Shown one piece after another: positions 17,343-25,099 of a stretch of DNA of 62,397 bases. Made by a program: the position numbers and the translations under genes. The stretch spans positions 1 to 62,397 of the forward strand of contig CAYFIR010000017.1 in assembly GCA_964343195.1 (NCBI GenBank). Reading direction: 5' to 3'. The number at the start of each line of letters is the position of its first letter. The first letter of the stretch is position 1. The DNA comes from CAYVAP01 sp964343195. Lineage in GTDB: Bacteria; Bacteroidota; Bacteroidia; J057. The notes beneath the pieces were generated by a model, which was not told where the DNA came from, searched no databases, and saw only the letters and a list, made by a program, of their open reading frames with translations.

Positions 17343-18365
17343 TTAAGCCACTACGAAGTCGCTGTTTTTGAGCGCGAAAGCCGCCCGTAACCTGCGCACC
17401 AACTCTGCCGACTGATCGAAGCTCAGCGTCTGCTGCGCGTCCGAGAAAGCCTTTTCTGGCACAGGATGCGTCTCATAGATGACGCCATCAGCGCCAGCCA
17501 TGATGGCTGCCAGGGCAATGGGCTCTACGAAGTCTCGCAGGCCGATGCCATGCGATGGATCAGCGATAACGGGCAGATGGCTCTTTTCCTTGAGCATCGC
17601 GATGGCGTTGATGTCCATCGTGTTTCGATATGCTCCCTCATAGCTGCGAATGCCCCGCTCGCACAGCATGATTTTTTCGTTTCCGCCGGAGAAAATATAC
17701 TCCGCCGATTGCAGCAACTCGTCGATGGTACCGCTGATGCCGCGCTTGAGCAAAATGGGTTTGTCCACTTCGCCCAAAGCATCCAGTAGGTTGAAATTCT
17801 GGGTGTTGCGCGCGCCGACCTGCATCACATCCACGTAGGGCAGCATGTCCTCGATCTGCGAAACCTGCATCACCTCGGTAATAATCTTGATGCCGTACTC
17901 GCGGGTGAGCTCGTACCACATCTTCAGGCCGTCGATGCCCAGCCCTCGGAAGGAGTAGGGCGAACTACGCGGTTTGTAGACCCCGCCCCGCATGATGCTG
18001 ATGCCCTGGGCCTTGAGGTGGCGCAGGGTTTTGCGGATCTGCTCTTCGCTCTCGATGGAGCAGGGGCCCGCCATCAGGGCCAGGTTGCCCTCCCCGATCA
18101 TGACCCCATCGCCCAGATCGATCTGGGTAGGGTGAACCTTCCATTTCTTGGACACAAACTGATAGGCGTCGGTAACCATGTGGATGTCGCGGACGCCTTC
18201 GAGCGCCCCGATGCGTCGCGGGTCAAATTCGCCCTTGCCGATGCCTACGAGGTAATGGCCTATCTGGGTGCGCACCTCAGTGTGCTTGTAGCCTACGGCT
18301 TTGATTTCGTCCTGAATGCGCTGCATTTGCGCATCTGTGGTATTGGATTGTAGCTGGATAATCAT
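17343..18365 (-). CDS. aroF: 3-deoxy-7-phosphoheptulonate synthase (DAHP synthase, beta type)
   Basis: First enzyme of the shikimate pathway, condensing phosphoenolpyruvate and erythrose-4-phosphate. The 340-residue protein has an N-terminal ferredoxin-like regulatory domain (about 1-70) followed by the KDO8P-synthase-like barrel: MAGPCSIES, MRGGVYKPRSSPYSFRG, TEVM, QVGARNTQNF, LLKRG, CERGIRSYEG, VIADPSHGIG and a terminal ETHPVPEKAFSDAQQTL. This is the Thermotoga/Bacillus type, where the N-terminal domain mediates inhibition by aromatic amino acids. The start codon is followed upstream by a dispersed GTAGTTCG repeat. No other aromatic genes are adjacent. Confidence 0.96.
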   Translation of the reverse strand: MIIQLQSNTTDAQMQRIQDEIKAVGYKHTEVRTQIGHYLVGIGKGEFDPRRIGALEGVRDIHMVTDAYQFVSKKWKVHPTQIDLGDGVMIGEGNLALMAGPCSIESEEQIRKTLRHLKAQGISIMRGGVYKPRSSPYSFRGLGIDGLKMWYELTREYGIKIITEVMQVSQIEDMLPYVDVMQVGARNTQNFNLLDALGEVDKPILLKRGISGTIDELLQSAEYIFSGGNEKIMLCERGIRSYEGAYRNTMDINAIAMLKEKSHLPVIADPSHGIGLRDFVEPIALAAIMAGADGVIYETHPVPEKAFSDAQQTLSFDQSAELVRRLRAAFALKNSDFVVA

Positions 18366-18400
18366 GTGAAGGTAGTTCGTAGTTCGGTGTTCGAAGTTAA
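18366..18400. repeat. Dispersed GTAGTTCGTAGTTCGGTGTTCG words
   Basis: Three near-tandem copies of a roughly 8-base word (agttcg/tgttcg) lie immediately upstream of the DAHP synthase start. The same words recur at 36151-36192 and 36228-36240 after recQ. Confidence 0.6.
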
Positions 18401-18419
18401 GGGAGCATTGCCCCTTTTG

Positions 18420-18462
18420 CGATCCGCTGCGAGTTTAAGGGTAATGGGGGAGGGAGGCAAGT
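18420..18462 (+). repeat. 43-bp direct repeat, copy 1, flanking the vapBC/MITE segment
   Basis: Identical at 40 of 43 positions with 19446-19488. The interval between the copies (983 bases) holds vapBC and the MITE-like element. The core is a purine-rich run, gggtaatgggggagggagg. Confidence 0.85.
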
Positions 18463-18494
18463 TGGAAGCAACATTCCATCTCGCAAGGCATGAA

Positions 18495-18896
18495 TCAAAC
18501 CCAGTTTTCAACCGATAAGCCAGGAATTCGCTGAAATTCTTTCAAATTATTGGTTACCAATGTGAGGCCCAGGCTCATGGCGTGCGCGGCAATCAAGGTA
18601 TCAAGTGCTCCAATTGGAGTTCCCTGTTTTTCCAGATAAGTCCGTATTTGGCCATATTGTAAGGTAGCAGCTTCACCAAATGGATGTACCTGCAATGTGG
18701 CGATAAACTGATTGAGAGCTAGTTGATTCCTTGTGGTGGCCTGGCTTTTCTCAACTCCATATTGAAGCTCTGCCAGAGTGATTGAAGAAATCCCTATCTG
18801 ACCTATGGAGATTTGCTCAAAGCGAGCCTTAACCTGTGGAGGGCGCGATTTGATCAGGTAAATGCAAATATTGGTATCAAGTAGATAGCTCATCAA
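18495..18896 (-). CDS. vapC: VapC-type PIN-domain ribonuclease toxin
   Basis: Toxin of a type II system; VapC enzymes cut tRNA or other structured RNA. The 133-residue PIN domain has all acidic positions: Asp in YLLDTNI near the N-terminus, Glu in TLAELQYG, Asp in IGALDTLIAAHA and a final acidic region after TLVTNNLKEFQRI. Length and motif spacing match the MvpA/VapC group. The gene overlaps vapB by four bases, antitoxin first. It appears intact, unlike the second PIN gene 1 kb away, and sits inside a segment bounded by 43-bp direct repeats, suggesting a movable module. Confidence 0.92.
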   Translation of the reverse strand: MMSYLLDTNICIYLIKSRPPQVKARFEQISIGQIGISSITLAELQYGVEKSQATTRNQLALNQFIATLQVHPFGEAATLQYGQIRTYLEKQGTPIGALDTLIAAHAMSLGLTLVTNNLKEFQRIPGLSVENWV

Positions 18897-19129
18897 TCGA
18901 AAGAGTCTCTATCTGGTTGGTCTGGTTGACTCCGGTCTGTCATGAAATCTTCAGAAAACTGATCCCAGCTATCAAACATGGCTTGCCAGGGTCGATGATA
19001 GGGAATGAGATATAGCGTTTCTCCTACCTTTCGAACATATACCTTATCATCCTCCAGATGTAAATCTGATGGTAGGCGGATGATTTGTTCACCATGCAGG
19101 GTTTGTATGTCTAGTGTCAGAAAGGTCAT
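18893..19129 (-). CDS. vapB: VapB-type antitoxin
   Basis: A 78-residue AbrB/SpoVT-like antitoxin: an N-terminal swapped-hairpin DNA-binding part (GEQIIRLPSDLHLEDDKVYV) and an acidic, flexible C-terminal tail with the W-x-F motif (WDQFSEDF) that normally fills the VapC active site. The pair normally represses its own promoter, which should lie in 19130-19180. Tight overlap with vapC supports a single transcript. Confidence 0.87.
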   Translation of the reverse strand: MTFLTLDIQTLHGEQIIRLPSDLHLEDDKVYVRKVGETLYLIPYHRPWQAMFDSWDQFSEDFMTDRSQPDQPDRDSFD

Positions 19130-19181
19130 GAAGAGACTTCTATTAAGTACTACCCAATATACGGATAACTCCTAGATATGG

Positions 19182-19421
19182 CTAGTGCTCTGTCAAATCC
19201 CGAATGATGGGTGCAACTCAACATGCCGTTTACCCACAAATCCCAGATTCCGGTTCATCGGAAGATCTCGAAGGCTTGTCATGAGCCCGTCGGAGTAACA
19301 CAAAGTTCTGTCTTCTCCTTTGCGACCATCGCGTCCTACCTTTGCGTCTGTGCGGTTGAACCCTATTTGCCAGCGGATGCGACAAAATGAGATGCACCCT
19401 TTCCAATTGACAGAGCACTAG
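19182..19421. mobile_element. 240-bp MITE-like element with inverted ends
   Basis: The outer 15 bases are perfect inverted repeats: ctagtgctctgtcaa (19182-19196) and ttgacagagcactag (19407-19421). Similarity extends inward through a shared gggtgca[a/t]ctca word (19209-19220 against 19388-19399), giving imperfect ends of about 35-39 bp. The interior has no gene. The ends begin with CTAG, so a short palindromic target duplication could be hidden in them. It lies between two toxin-antitoxin modules; the parent transposon cannot be named. Confidence 0.7.
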
Positions 19422-19445
19422 ATTGGGAGGATGGGAATCTCTACG

Positions 19446-19488
19446 CGATCCGTCGCGAGTTTACGGGTAATGGGGGAGGGAGGCAAGT
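19446..19488 (+). repeat. 43-bp direct repeat, copy 2
   Basis: Second copy of the 18420-18462 repeat with three mismatches. It lies 25 bases after the MITE-like element and 68 bases before the second antitoxin gene. Confidence 0.85.
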
Positions 19489-19555
19489 GTAATTGAGCCT
19501 AATGATACCACCTTTTCCCAATGGATGCGTAAATTAGGAATAAAGCTATTTAACC

Positions 19556-19813
19556 ATGGCCATTCTTATTTCTGACGAAATTTTAAAAGCTCAGCATTTA
19601 AGCGAGGCTACTCTCCGCTTGGAAGTTGCGACCATCCTATATGACCGTGAGGTATTAAGTTTGGGTCTGGCCGCTCAAATGGCGGGTCTGGATCGTATGC
19701 AGTTTCAGGAAGCGTTGGCAGAGCGAGAAATTGACTTGAAATATGGCCCTGAAGATTTCCGCCAAGACATAGCGACCCTTCGCAAACTCAACCTTTATGG
19801 TGGTAATCAGTGA
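19556..19813 (+). CDS. UPF0175 family antitoxin
   Basis: An 85-residue protein of the UPF0175 family, small helical DNA-binding proteins usually paired with DUF3368 PIN toxins. Visible traits are LRLEVATILYDREVLSLGLAAQMAGLDRMQFQEAL in the helix-turn-helix region (residues about 21-55) and an acidic segment DLKYGPEDFRQDIATL. It overlaps the following PIN gene by 17 bases, as is usual for the pair. With the toxin frameshifted, this gene may be a leftover or may protect against a related toxin. Confidence 0.85.
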   Translation: MAILISDEILKAQHLSEATLRLEVATILYDREVLSLGLAAQMAGLDRMQFQEALAEREIDLKYGPEDFRQDIATLRKLNLYGGNQ

Positions 19814-20275
19814 TACTTCAGTGATCAGCAACCTGTTGCGGATAAATCACCTCTTTTTGTTGCCAACAATATTTGGACAGGCCACTATTCCTCCAGCAGT
19901 AGAGCAGGAATTAGGACGTATGAGCGAACCTGTTCCATTTTCCCTCTCAGACCATCCCTGGCTCCAGGTACAGCCGCTAAACGATTATCAAGTTGCATCT
20001 CAATTAAGGTACAATTAGATCCAGGGGAATCGGAAGCCATTACATTAGCAGAGGAGTTCCATGCAGATCTTTTGCTGATTGATGAAGCCAAAGGTCGAAA
20101 AATTGCCCAAGAGCGAGGGATTCCAATGACTGGATTACTGGGCGTATTGCTTATTGCCAAAGAACAGAAATGCATCCAGGAAGTAGTGCCTTTGATGGAT
20201 CGCCTGATTCGTGAAGCTAACTTTCGCATCGGACAAGCCCCCTACGAAGTTATTAGGGAAGAAGCTGGGGAGTGA
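19797..20275 (+). pseudogene. Frameshifted DUF3368 PIN-domain toxin
   Basis: The first frame starts MVVISDTSVISNLLRI, with the catalytic Asp in the expected place, and runs to a TAG at 20016-20018. The family continues in another frame: KVQLDPGESEAITLAEE, then ADLLLIDEAKGRKIA, TGLLGVLLIAKE and a C-terminal RLIREANFRI to 20275. The break lies between about 19980 and 20020, and one missing base would repair it. Both halves keep family residues, so the lesion is recent, a sequencing error, or a programmed frameshift; no slippery heptamer is evident. If real, the split removes the second acidic half of the active site. Confidence 0.85.
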
Positions 20276-20288
20276 GAAAATAGCCCTA

Positions 20289-21443
20289 TCACCCCCTCAA
20301 CACCGCATGCATTCGCAGCGAAAGGGTCGTCAGGGTCATCTGAGGATTGGCGTTGCCGGCGAGGTGCAGTCGGGCATTTTCCATCAGGTCGGCCATACGG
20401 TCGACTTTATTGACATCCACCAACTGGGAGAATTTTGACTGAAACTGCCGCTCTTTTTCGGTGGCCAATGCCAGATCGGGCATTTCAAAGTGATACAACA
20501 GCGAGTCGCGCATCTTCTTGACGCTGGCTTCCAAAAACAGTTTTTGGAACTCCTTGCTTTCCTTCAGCACCTTCTCCAACTGATCCTGAATCTTCTGATA
20601 ATCACCCAGATAAATGGCACGGAGCCACTCAATGTAGGTGTCGCTGATGGCTTCGGAGCTTTCGCTGAGAAATTCCACTGCATTGCCGATGCTGCCCTCA
20701 GAGATGGCCGCCAGTTCATCGGCGAGGGATGGCTCTACCTCACGCTTTTCGCGGAGATAGCGGGATACCTCCTGGGTGCTCAGGCGGCGAAGTTGCACCC
20801 GCTGACAGCGAGAATTGATCGTTGTCAACAACTGCGAAGGATCGCTACAGGTCATCAGGATGAGCGTCCGATCTGGTGGTTCTTCCAGCAGTTTGAGGAA
20901 GGCATTAGCTCCCTCTGTGCGTATCTGCTCGGCGTTCCAGACGATGACGACCTTGTAAGGCGCCTCGAATGCCTTGAGGTAAATCCCGCGTTTCAGTTCA
21001 CGGATTTCGTGAACGCTGATGAAAAGTTGCTTGTTTTCGCCTCCCAGTGCCTGCTGCCATTGCGGGAAGGTGAAATACGGGTCAGTCACAAATGGCTCCC
21101 GAAACAGATGGAAGTAGTCGTCTGTCAGGTAGCGTTTGCCACCCTCTGTCTTGGAGATGATCGGCAGGATATAGCGTACATCGGGGTGGATGGCCTTGCC
21201 GATCTTGATGCAATTGGAGCATTTGCCGCAAGCGTCCCCATCTTTGGGCTGTAGGCAGTTGACGTACTGGGCTACTGCCTTGGCCAGGGCCAGTTTGCCG
21301 ACACCGCTAGGCCCCACTAGCAAAAGGGCATGAGCGAGTCGCTCCTGATCGATGGCGTCGCGCAGGGTCTTGATGGCCTGCTCCTGTCCGATGATGTCGC
21401 TAAATGGCAAGTCGTTGAGGCAGTTTGGGTGAACAAAAATCAA
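20289..21443 (-). CDS. holB: DNA polymerase III delta-prime subunit (clamp-loader ATPase)
   Basis: Part of the clamp loader that places the sliding clamp on DNA. The 384-residue protein has a Walker A loop GPSGVGK (about 43-49), the four-Cys zinc module with CGKCSNC, Walker B region VVIVWNAEQI, sensor ANAFLKLLEEPP and the SRC motif (INSRCQRVQL), followed by the helical collar domain. It opens with FSDIIGQEQAIKTL, as in Bacteroidota homologues. The start is uncertain: TTG at 21443 is the longest, and TTG at 21410 sits nearer the usual N-terminus. It converges with the frameshifted toxin, only 13 bases apart. Confidence 0.93.
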   Translation of the reverse strand: MIFVHPNCLNDLPFSDIIGQEQAIKTLRDAIDQERLAHALLLVGPSGVGKLALAKAVAQYVNCLQPKDGDACGKCSNCIKIGKAIHPDVRYILPIISKTEGGKRYLTDDYFHLFREPFVTDPYFTFPQWQQALGGENKQLFISVHEIRELKRGIYLKAFEAPYKVVIVWNAEQIRTEGANAFLKLLEEPPDRTLILMTCSDPSQLLTTINSRCQRVQLRRLSTQEVSRYLREKREVEPSLADELAAISEGSIGNAVEFLSESSEAISDTYIEWLRAIYLGDYQKIQDQLEKVLKESKEFQKLFLEASVKKMRDSLLYHFEMPDLALATEKERQFQSKFSQLVDVNKVDRMADLMENARLHLAGNANPQMTLTTLSLRMHAVLRG

Positions 21444-21578
21444 AGGCTCAATTTACGTGGAGGGGGGCAGCTTTCAAACTGTCGTATTTGAGGAATCCGG
21501 TTCAGACATTCCTTTTCAAAGCAGAAGTTTTCAGGCCAGCCACCAAACAAGGGCAGGCAATACAGGGTTCGTGTGAAG

Positions 21579-21610
21579 GAACTTTCAACCTTGAACCTTC
21601 AACTTTCGAC
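21579..21610. repeat. Dispersed CAACCTTGAACCTTCAACTTT words
   Basis: Near-tandem copies of a roughly 8-base word sit immediately before the photolyase start. Bases 21580-21596 are the exact inverse of 27-43 in the terminal repeat. Confidence 0.7.
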
Positions 21611-21617
21611 TTCCCCT

Positions 21618-23153
21618 ATGCGCACCCTACGCCTTCTCCTCGGCGATCAACTCAACGCCGAACATTCCTGGTTTCAGCAGGCCGACGATCAGGTCTGGTA
21701 CCTGATGATGGAGATGCGACAGGAGACCGACTACGTCATGCACCACGTGCAAAAGGTCGTGGCCTTTTTCAAAGCCATGCGAGCCTTTGCGGCGGAGCGA
21801 GAAGCGGAAGGGCATCAGGTCATTTACTACGAACTCAATCATCCCCATAACCAGCAATCGCTGCCAGAAAACGTCCAGCAGTTGGTAGAAGAGTATGGCT
21901 TCGAGCGATTCGAGTACCAGATGCCCGACGAATACCGCCTTGATGAGCAACTCCGGGAATTGGGCGAAAGCCTGGGCATCGAGTACCAGGCGGTGGATAC
22001 CGAGCACTTTCTCACCCAGCGCCACGAACTGGCTGACATGTTCGCGGGGAAGAAGACCTACCTCATGGAGACCTTCTACCGCAACATGCGCAAGCGCTAC
22101 GATGTCATGATGCAGGACGAAAAGACTCCTCTCACCGGACAGTGGAACTACGACCAAAACAACCGGCAGCCCTACGATGGGAAGGTGCCAGTGCCTGAGC
22201 CGCTGTCTTTTGGAGAAAATGTCGCCGAAATCGTGGAGTTATTGGAGGCGCAGGGCGTAAAGACATTCGGAGAAATCGACCCCGACAATTTCCTATGGCC
22301 CACCACCCGACAGGAAGCAGAAGAGGCCCTGGAGTTCTTTCTGGAGAAATGCCTGCCCTACTTTGGCACCTATCAGGATGCGCTGAGCAAAGAACACTGG
22401 TCGCTGTTTCACTCGCGGATCTCTTTTCCCATCAACGCCAAGATTCTGCATCCGCTCTATGTAACCCGTCGAGCAGTGGCGCACTGGGAAGGGCATCAGG
22501 ACGAAATTGACATTTCGCAGATTGAGGGCTTTGTACGGCAGGTCATCGGCTGGCGCGAATACATGCGCGGGGTGTACTGGGCGCACATGCCCGAGTACGC
22601 GGAGAAAAATTTCTTTGGCCACGACCGAAAACTGCCCGAATGGTACTGGACTGGCGACACCAAAATGAACTGCCTCCACCACGCGATCCGCAATTCCCTG
22701 GATAATGCCTACGCCCACCACATACAGCGGTTGATGGTCACGGGGAACTTCGCCCTGTTGGCGGGCATCGACCCCGACGAACTGGATCAGTGGTACCTTG
22801 GCATCTACATCGACGCCATCGAATGGGTCGAAATCACCAACACCCGCGGCATGAGCCAGTATGCCGATGGCGGCCTCGTGGGCACCAAGCCCTACGTTTC
22901 CTCCGCCAACTACATCGACAAGATGTCGGATTACTGCAAGTCCTGCCATTACGCCAAAACCAAAAAACACGGCGACAAAGCCTGCCCCTTTAACAGCCTC
23001 TACTGGCACTTCTACGAGCGCAACCGCGACAAACTGGAGAAGAATCCCCGCATCGGATTCGTCTATCCTACCCTCAACAAGATGAAGCCTGACAACAGGC
23101 AAATGATGATGGAGCAGGCCGAGGAGTACCTCGCAGATTTGAATTCACTGTAG
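21618..23153 (+). CDS. Iron-sulfur bacterial cryptochrome/photolyase (PhrB-type)
   Basis: A 511-residue flavoprotein of the FeS-BCP/CryPro group, whose studied members repair (6-4) photoproducts using light, FAD, a ribolumazine antenna and a 4Fe-4S cluster. The start MRTLRLLLGDQLN is family-typical. Cysteines at 352 (MNCLHHAIR), 440, 443 and 456 (YCKSCHYAK...ACPFN) correspond to the four cluster ligands of Agrobacterium PhrB, offset by two. FAD-site segments GWREYMRG and TNTRGMSQYADGG are present. The frame is open upstream to 21573, but that part is intergenic repeat. It is transcribed away from holB. Confidence 0.94.
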   Translation: MRTLRLLLGDQLNAEHSWFQQADDQVWYLMMEMRQETDYVMHHVQKVVAFFKAMRAFAAEREAEGHQVIYYELNHPHNQQSLPENVQQLVEEYGFERFEYQMPDEYRLDEQLRELGESLGIEYQAVDTEHFLTQRHELADMFAGKKTYLMETFYRNMRKRYDVMMQDEKTPLTGQWNYDQNNRQPYDGKVPVPEPLSFGENVAEIVELLEAQGVKTFGEIDPDNFLWPTTRQEAEEALEFFLEKCLPYFGTYQDALSKEHWSLFHSRISFPINAKILHPLYVTRRAVAHWEGHQDEIDISQIEGFVRQVIGWREYMRGVYWAHMPEYAEKNFFGHDRKLPEWYWTGDTKMNCLHHAIRNSLDNAYAHHIQRLMVTGNFALLAGIDPDELDQWYLGIYIDAIEWVEITNTRGMSQYADGGLVGTKPYVSSANYIDKMSDYCKSCHYAKTKKHGDKACPFNSLYWHFYERNRDKLEKNPRIGFVYPTLNKMKPDNRQMMMEQAEEYLADLNSL

Positions 23154-23498
23154 GAAAAGTAAGAGACGTATTAGAGGTATGGAGGAATACGGTATATGGA
23201 GGTGGGGTAAGAACTCATCTCCCTTTCTGCATTCCTTCCTTATTCCGCTTCTTACATCCCCTCAATACGGTAAGAATTGCTAAGAGCAGCCCCCTGGGAA
23301 AAAATCCTGCGGGGTTAAAACTATTTGCCCGATAGTGTTCATCCATAGGATCAAATGAACGCATCTTTTTAACCTCGAAGGGCTCAAAGGAGGACACAAA
23401 GAACTCCAGGAAAATACTCTTTGAGACCTTTTCGCTCTTCTTTGTGTGCTTCGTGGTAAAAATTCAGAACGGTGCATCCAAGGTTGTTGACTTTCCCT
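23154..23498. other. Intergenic stretch with palindromic element
   Basis: No gene is seen. It holds words such as gaatacggtatatggaggtgggg (23189-23211), similar to a word at 24159-24185, and the dyad-rich segment 23372-23458. The sigma-factor promoter should lie in its last 100 bases, but no clear -7 box is visible. Confidence 0.5.
23372..23458. repeat. Imperfect palindrome with several nested dyads
   Basis: Paired arms include cacaaagaa (23396-23404) with ttctttgtg (23439-23447), ctcaaag (23384-23390) with ctttgag (23420-23426), and a terminal acctcgaag / cttcgtggt pair. It resembles the accacgaagcacacaaag intergenic words common in many bacterial genomes and could fold as RNA or DNA hairpins just upstream of the sigma-factor gene. 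Confidence 0.5.
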
Positions 23499-24119
23499 AT
23501 GTCCCAGGAAACCCTCATTCACCAGGCCCGTGGCGGCAATACGCAAGCGCTGGAGCAATTGCTCCGGCAGTGGCACCCGGCATTGGCGGGCTTTACCCGG
23601 CAGTATTTTCAGGGCCGGTTCAATGCCGAGGTGTCAGAAGAATTGATGCGGGAGGCCATCCAGGGGACGCTCATCTCGGTGCATCGACAACTGGGTTCGC
23701 TGCGTGAGGTCGGGGCCTTCAAGGCGTGGCTGTACCGCATCGCGACTCATCAGTGCTACGAAAAGGAGCGGCAGTGGCGCAGGCGCACCGGACGGGTCAT
23801 TCCTATGGGTTTTTTGAAAAAAGAGCAAGAGAATGGAGAAGAAGCATACGCTTTGCCGGAGCCCATTTCGCAGGAAATCCCGGTAGATGAACGCATGCAT
23901 CAAAGTGGGCTGGCTGATCAGATCAGGGCTGCCCTCACGCAGTTGCCAACTGAGCAGCATACCGTGCTGATCATGAAAGAATACCAGGGACTGACCTTTC
24001 GGGAGATTGCCGAAGCCCTGGATCTGTCCGAAAATACCGTCAAGTCCCGCCTTTACTACGGGCTGAAACACCTGCGCAAGAACCTTCCCCAGTGGGAGCG
24101 GATTCGCGCGGAAATGTGA
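23499..24119 (+). CDS. ECF-type RNA polymerase sigma factor
   Basis: A 206-residue sigma-70-family factor. Region 2 spans about 10-90, with FKAWLYRIATHQCYEKERQWRRR covering 2.3/2.4 (-10 recognition). Region 4 spans about 145-200, with LTFREIAEALDLSENTVKSRLYYGLKHLRK as the -35-binding helix-turn-helix. The linker carries an unusual insert (PMGFLKKEQENGEEAYALPEP). The ATG at 23499 gives the family-like beginning MSQETLIHQARGGN. The next gene, in the same orientation 139 bases later, is a probable membrane anti-sigma factor, so its activity is likely controlled by an envelope signal. Confidence 0.93.
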   Translation: MSQETLIHQARGGNTQALEQLLRQWHPALAGFTRQYFQGRFNAEVSEELMREAIQGTLISVHRQLGSLREVGAFKAWLYRIATHQCYEKERQWRRRTGRVIPMGFLKKEQENGEEAYALPEPISQEIPVDERMHQSGLADQIRAALTQLPTEQHTVLIMKEYQGLTFREIAEALDLSENTVKSRLYYGLKHLRKNLPQWERIRAEM

Positions 24120-24216
24120 GAAGAAAGGAGGAGCTGGGGACTGGAAGGGTTTATAAGGGGAATAAGGTGTATATGGGAAGTAGGGCAGGACGCTGAACTC
24201 TTTTGAAAAGCAGGCT

Positions 24217-24248
24217 GTTACGAATCACGAATCAACAATTACGAATTT
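24217..24248. repeat. Dispersed TTACGAATCACGAATC words
   Basis: Near-tandem words of the acgaat type lie just before the anti-sigma start. Related words occur at 25079-25090, 41001-41013 and 52816-52852. Confidence 0.6.
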
Positions 24249-24258
24249 CATAAGCGCT

Positions 24259-25050
24259 ATGAAGCCGGAAATCATCATATCCTATCTGTACGGCGAACTT
24301 TCAGAGGAAGAAAGTCGGGAGGTGAGAGCCTACCTCGATGATCATCCCGAGGCCGCTGCAGAAGTGGCGGATCTGGAAGCCGTCAGAGGCTTTCTCGGTG
24401 AGGCCAAAGCCAGCGAGGCGGTACCGCCGCTGGTGCTAAACCTTGCACCTGATGCGTCCCCCAGGCCCTGGTGGGCTCAAAAATGGGTACCTGCCGCCGC
24501 GGCTACGCTGGCGCTGTTGCTGCTCTTTGCCGGGCTTGACCTGAGGGTACGCTGGCAGCCAGGCGAACTGAGTTTTTCGCTGGGAGAACCCAGGGAAATC
24601 CAGATTCCACAAGCTGTTGCCTACGAGCCGGATACCAGTCTGAGGCCGCTGCTGCGGCAGATGACAGCGCGACAGGATGAGTTGTCGGAGCAATTGGCAC
24701 AGCAACAAACCCGGAATGAGCGCCTTACCCAGTTCATTGCGCAGCGACCCCAAACGGAAGCCAATCCTACCCTGAGTGAGGAGCAGCTAGTTGTATTGAG
24801 GCAGCAATTGCTCAGTGAAAACCGCCGCCTGATGCAGCAGTTGGTGGCTCAGTCTGAAGAAAGGTCGGTGGTGCACACCGCCGAACTGATGGAAGATTTT
24901 GCGCTATACCTCCAGGAACAGCGTACCCAGGACCTGCAACTGATGACCCAGGCGTTCAACCAGGTTTTGTATCGGCAGGATGCCCAGCGCGAAGAGACCG
25001 AAGAATTGCTGGCCATGTTGATCAGCCAGGTGTCGCGCCGTGGAGGCTGA
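24259..25050 (+). CDS. Probable membrane anti-sigma factor with periplasmic coiled coil
   Basis: A 263-residue protein. The N-terminus (1-50, SYLYGELSEEESREVRAYLDDHPEAA) resembles anti-sigma N-terminal domains, but the His and Cys ligands of the zinc (ZAS) form are absent. One transmembrane helix lies at about 76-93 (VPAAAATLALLLLFAG). The rest, about 130-260, is Gln/Glu-rich and predicted to form long coiled coils in the periplasm. It sits between the ECF sigma gene and a large secreted protein and probably tethers the sigma factor to the inner membrane. It has no domain expected to bind a small ligand, so the signal could be protein contact through the coiled coil, possibly with the next product. 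Confidence 0.75.
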   Translation: MKPEIIISYLYGELSEEESREVRAYLDDHPEAAAEVADLEAVRGFLGEAKASEAVPPLVLNLAPDASPRPWWAQKWVPAAAATLALLLLFAGLDLRVRWQPGELSFSLGEPREIQIPQAVAYEPDTSLRPLLRQMTARQDELSEQLAQQQTRNERLTQFIAQRPQTEANPTLSEEQLVVLRQQLLSENRRLMQQLVAQSEERSVVHTAELMEDFALYLQEQRTQDLQLMTQAFNQVLYRQDAQREETEELLAMLISQVSRRGG

Positions 25051-25099
25051 GCCATTCGACTTGAATTTTCCCATTTCTCACGAATCAACCAATATCAAG

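Noticed and set aside
20490..21254. Long plus-strand open frame opposite holB
   Set aside because: Shadow of holB; the holB strand carries all clamp-loader motifs.
22293..23102. Long minus-strand open frame opposite the photolyase
   Set aside because: Shadow; the plus-strand frame has the full cluster of photolyase residues.
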